NCBI GenBank assembly: GCA_035538735.1
Contig: DATLJU010000076.1
Span: 1 to 6,615, forward strand
Direction: 5' to 3'
Source: Anaeromyxobacter_A sp035538735
GTDB lineage: Bacteria; Myxococcota; Myxococcia; Myxococcales; Anaeromyxobacteraceae
Length of the DNA: 6,615 bases
The notes below the pieces were generated by a model. The model worked only from the letters and a program-made list of their open reading frames with translations, made no database searches and was not told where the DNA came from. Positions 5,480 through 6,615 of the stretch are shown here, piece after piece (within the stretch, counting starts at the first letter, position 1; each line of letters begins with the position of its first letter). The position numbers and the translations under genes were made by a program.

Positions 5480-6615
5480 ATGCTCCGCCTGGCCACGGTC
5501 GTCCTCCTCCCCGTCGCGCTGCTCGCCTGCGCCGGCGCGGGGCCCTCGCGCGCCCGCGACGCCCGCGCCCGCGACGCGGACGAGCTCTCGGCGCTCTGGA
5601 GCTACTATCGGTACGCCTTCGTCGAGGCGGGGCGCGTCGCGGCGCTCGACGAGGGCGGCATCAGCACCTCGGAGGGGCAGAGCTACGCGCTGCTCCGCGC
5701 CGTGTGGTCGGGCGACCGCGCCACCTTCGACGAGGTGTGGCGCTGGACGCGCGAGCACCTCCAGGTCCGCCGCGGCGACCGCCTCCTCTCCTGGAAGTGG
5801 AAGGAGCGCGTGCTCGACGCGAACGCCGCCACGGACGCCGACGTCGACGTGGCGCTCGCGCTCGTGCTCGCCGCGCGCCGCTTCTCCGACCCCGGCTACG
5901 GGCGTGAGGCGGCGGCGCTCCTCGACGACGTGTGGCGGCTCGAGACGGTCGAGGCGGGCGGCCGGCGCTGGCCCACCGCCGGCAACTGGGCCGCCGTCGA
6001 GCGCTACCCGACGCTGCACGTCGGCTATCTCGCCCCGCACGCCTACCAGGTCTTCGCCGCCGTCGATCCACGCCACCCGTGGAAGGAGCTCGTCGAGAGC
6101 GCGTACGACGCCCTGCACTTCATCTACCTCGAGCAGCGCCTCGCCATGCCGCCGGAGAAGATCTGGCTCGACCGCGGCACGGGGCGGCTGCTCCTCGAGC
6201 ACCCGCTGACGCACGAACGGGCCAGCTTCGGCTACGACGTCGTGCCGCTGTTCTGGCGCGTCGCGGCCGACGCCGCCTGGTGGCGCCGAGGCGAGGAGGC
6301 GCTGCGCGAGAAGATGCTCGCGCCCTTCGCCGCCGCCTGGCGCCGCGACCGGCGCATCCTCGACCGCTATGCGGTGGACGGCAGGCCGCTCTCGCAGGTC
6401 GAGGGGCTGCCGCAGCTCGCCTCGGTCCACGCGCTGGCGCTGATCGAGGACGGCGCGCTCGCGGCCGAGCTCCGGCGCGAGAAGCTCGACCCGCTCTTCG
6501 CCCGGGCGCTCGCGGGGGAGCCGACCCCCTACTACCTGCACAACTGGCTCTGGTTCGATCGCGCCTTCGAGCTCGGCGCGGTCCGCCGCTTCGACGAGGT
6601 GCTCGGCTTCCTCCG
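5480..6615 (+). CDS. Glycoside hydrolase family 8-like lipoprotein (BcsZ-related), 3' end outside window
   Basis: The 378 visible residues match family 8 glycoside hydrolases, inverting enzymes that cut beta-1,4-glucans such as cellulose. The N-terminus is a lipoprotein signal with lipobox LLAC (14-17; lipidated C17), so it should be membrane-anchored. GISTSEGQSYALLRAVWSGD (60-79) is the GH8 block carrying the catalytic acid, E65 (E55 in E. coli BcsZ as I recall). LSWKW (103-107) and DANAATDADVDVALAL (113-128) form the second conserved block. SFGYDVVPLFWR (249-260) matches the BcsZ SYDAIR region, making D253 the likely general base. PTPYYLHNWLWF (348-359) resembles the family C-terminus, so probably little is missing. 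Known relatives act in cellulose or exopolysaccharide synthesis, but no bcs gene is visible here. Starts at 5411 (ATG) and 5456 (GTG) are in frame; 5480 gives the most compact signal peptide, though its ribosome binding site is weak. The substrate is unknown. Confidence 0.85.
   Translation, partial: MLRLATVVLLPVALLACAGAGPSRARDARARDADELSALWSYYRYAFVEAGRVAALDEGGISTSEGQSYALLRAVWSGDRATFDEVWRWTREHLQVRRGDRLLSWKWKERVLDANAATDADVDVALALVLAARRFSDPGYGREAAALLDDVWRLETVEAGGRRWPTAGNWAAVERYPTLHVGYLAPHAYQVFAAVDPRHPWKELVESAYDALHFIYLEQRLAMPPEKIWLDRGTGRLLLEHPLTHERASFGYDVVPLFWRVAADAAWWRRGEEALREKMLAPFAAAWRRDRRILDRYAVDGRPLSQVEGLPQLASVHALALIEDGALAAELRREKLDPLFARALAGEPTPYYLHNWLWFDRAFELGAVRRFDEVLGFL

Noticed and set aside
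5035..5496. A minus-strand open frame whose start (RRPYGLCTDEQAGKPL) looks protein-like
   Set aside because: Most of it is antisense to the small secreted protein gene, and the protein-like part covers only the 5371-5490 gap with no ribosome binding site that I can see. I recognise no family.
5201..6541. A minus-strand open frame of 446 codons opposite the GH8 gene
   Set aside because: It is composed of Arg/Glu/Ala/Val shadow sequence, while the plus strand carries conserved GH8 motifs and a lipoprotein signal.
1..6615. A new defence, mobile or biosynthetic system
   Set aside because: No transposase, integrase, CRISPR repeat, toxin-antitoxin pair, nuclease or biosynthetic cluster is evident. 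The genes are a standard transporter operon and three apparently independent genes.

Overview
The window is very GC-rich (about 70% by eye, with third codon positions almost all G or C). It reads as chromosomal DNA from a Gram-negative bacterium: it carries a periplasmic binding-protein transporter, a lipoprotein signal and Sec signal peptides. The mix of an Aap-type amino-acid transporter, a cysteine-rich two-cluster ferredoxin protein and a GH8-like lipoprotein would fit a high-GC environmental lineage such as Methylomirabilota/Rokubacteria or a deltaproteobacterial relative. That placement is inference; no marker gene is present.

The left 3.85 kb is on the minus strand and is a general L-amino-acid ABC transporter operon in the order aapJ (periplasmic binding protein), aapQ and aapM (two permeases), aapP (ATPase, cut by the left edge). 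aapQ/aapM and aapM/aapP each overlap by a GTGA junction, which suggests translational coupling. aapJ is separated from aapQ by about 0.2 kb holding two near-perfect GC-rich stem-loops. Such structures between a binding-protein gene and its membrane genes often keep binding protein in excess.

A 170-bp divergent spacer (3848-4017) separates aapJ from a plus-strand gene for a 280-residue protein with two C-terminal [4Fe-4S] motifs and many additional cysteines. I recognise the ferredoxin domain but not the function of the whole protein. The spacer holds a 10-bp palindrome touching the aapJ ribosome binding site and a wider dyad. Two further plus-strand genes follow: a 115-residue secreted protein of unknown function that may fold as a small beta-barrel, and a lipoprotein of glycoside hydrolase family 8 (related to BcsZ endoglucanases) that runs off the right edge, probably close to its C-terminus.

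The transporter genes clearly work together. I see no functional link between them and the three plus-strand genes, which have separate leaders and no shared pathway. I see no mobile element, tRNA, rRNA or CRISPR array, and no convincing new system. The most useful leads are the cysteine-rich ferredoxin family, the paired hairpins after aapJ and the small secreted protein. Many long open frames exist on the opposite strand of these genes, but they are by-products of the high GC content.
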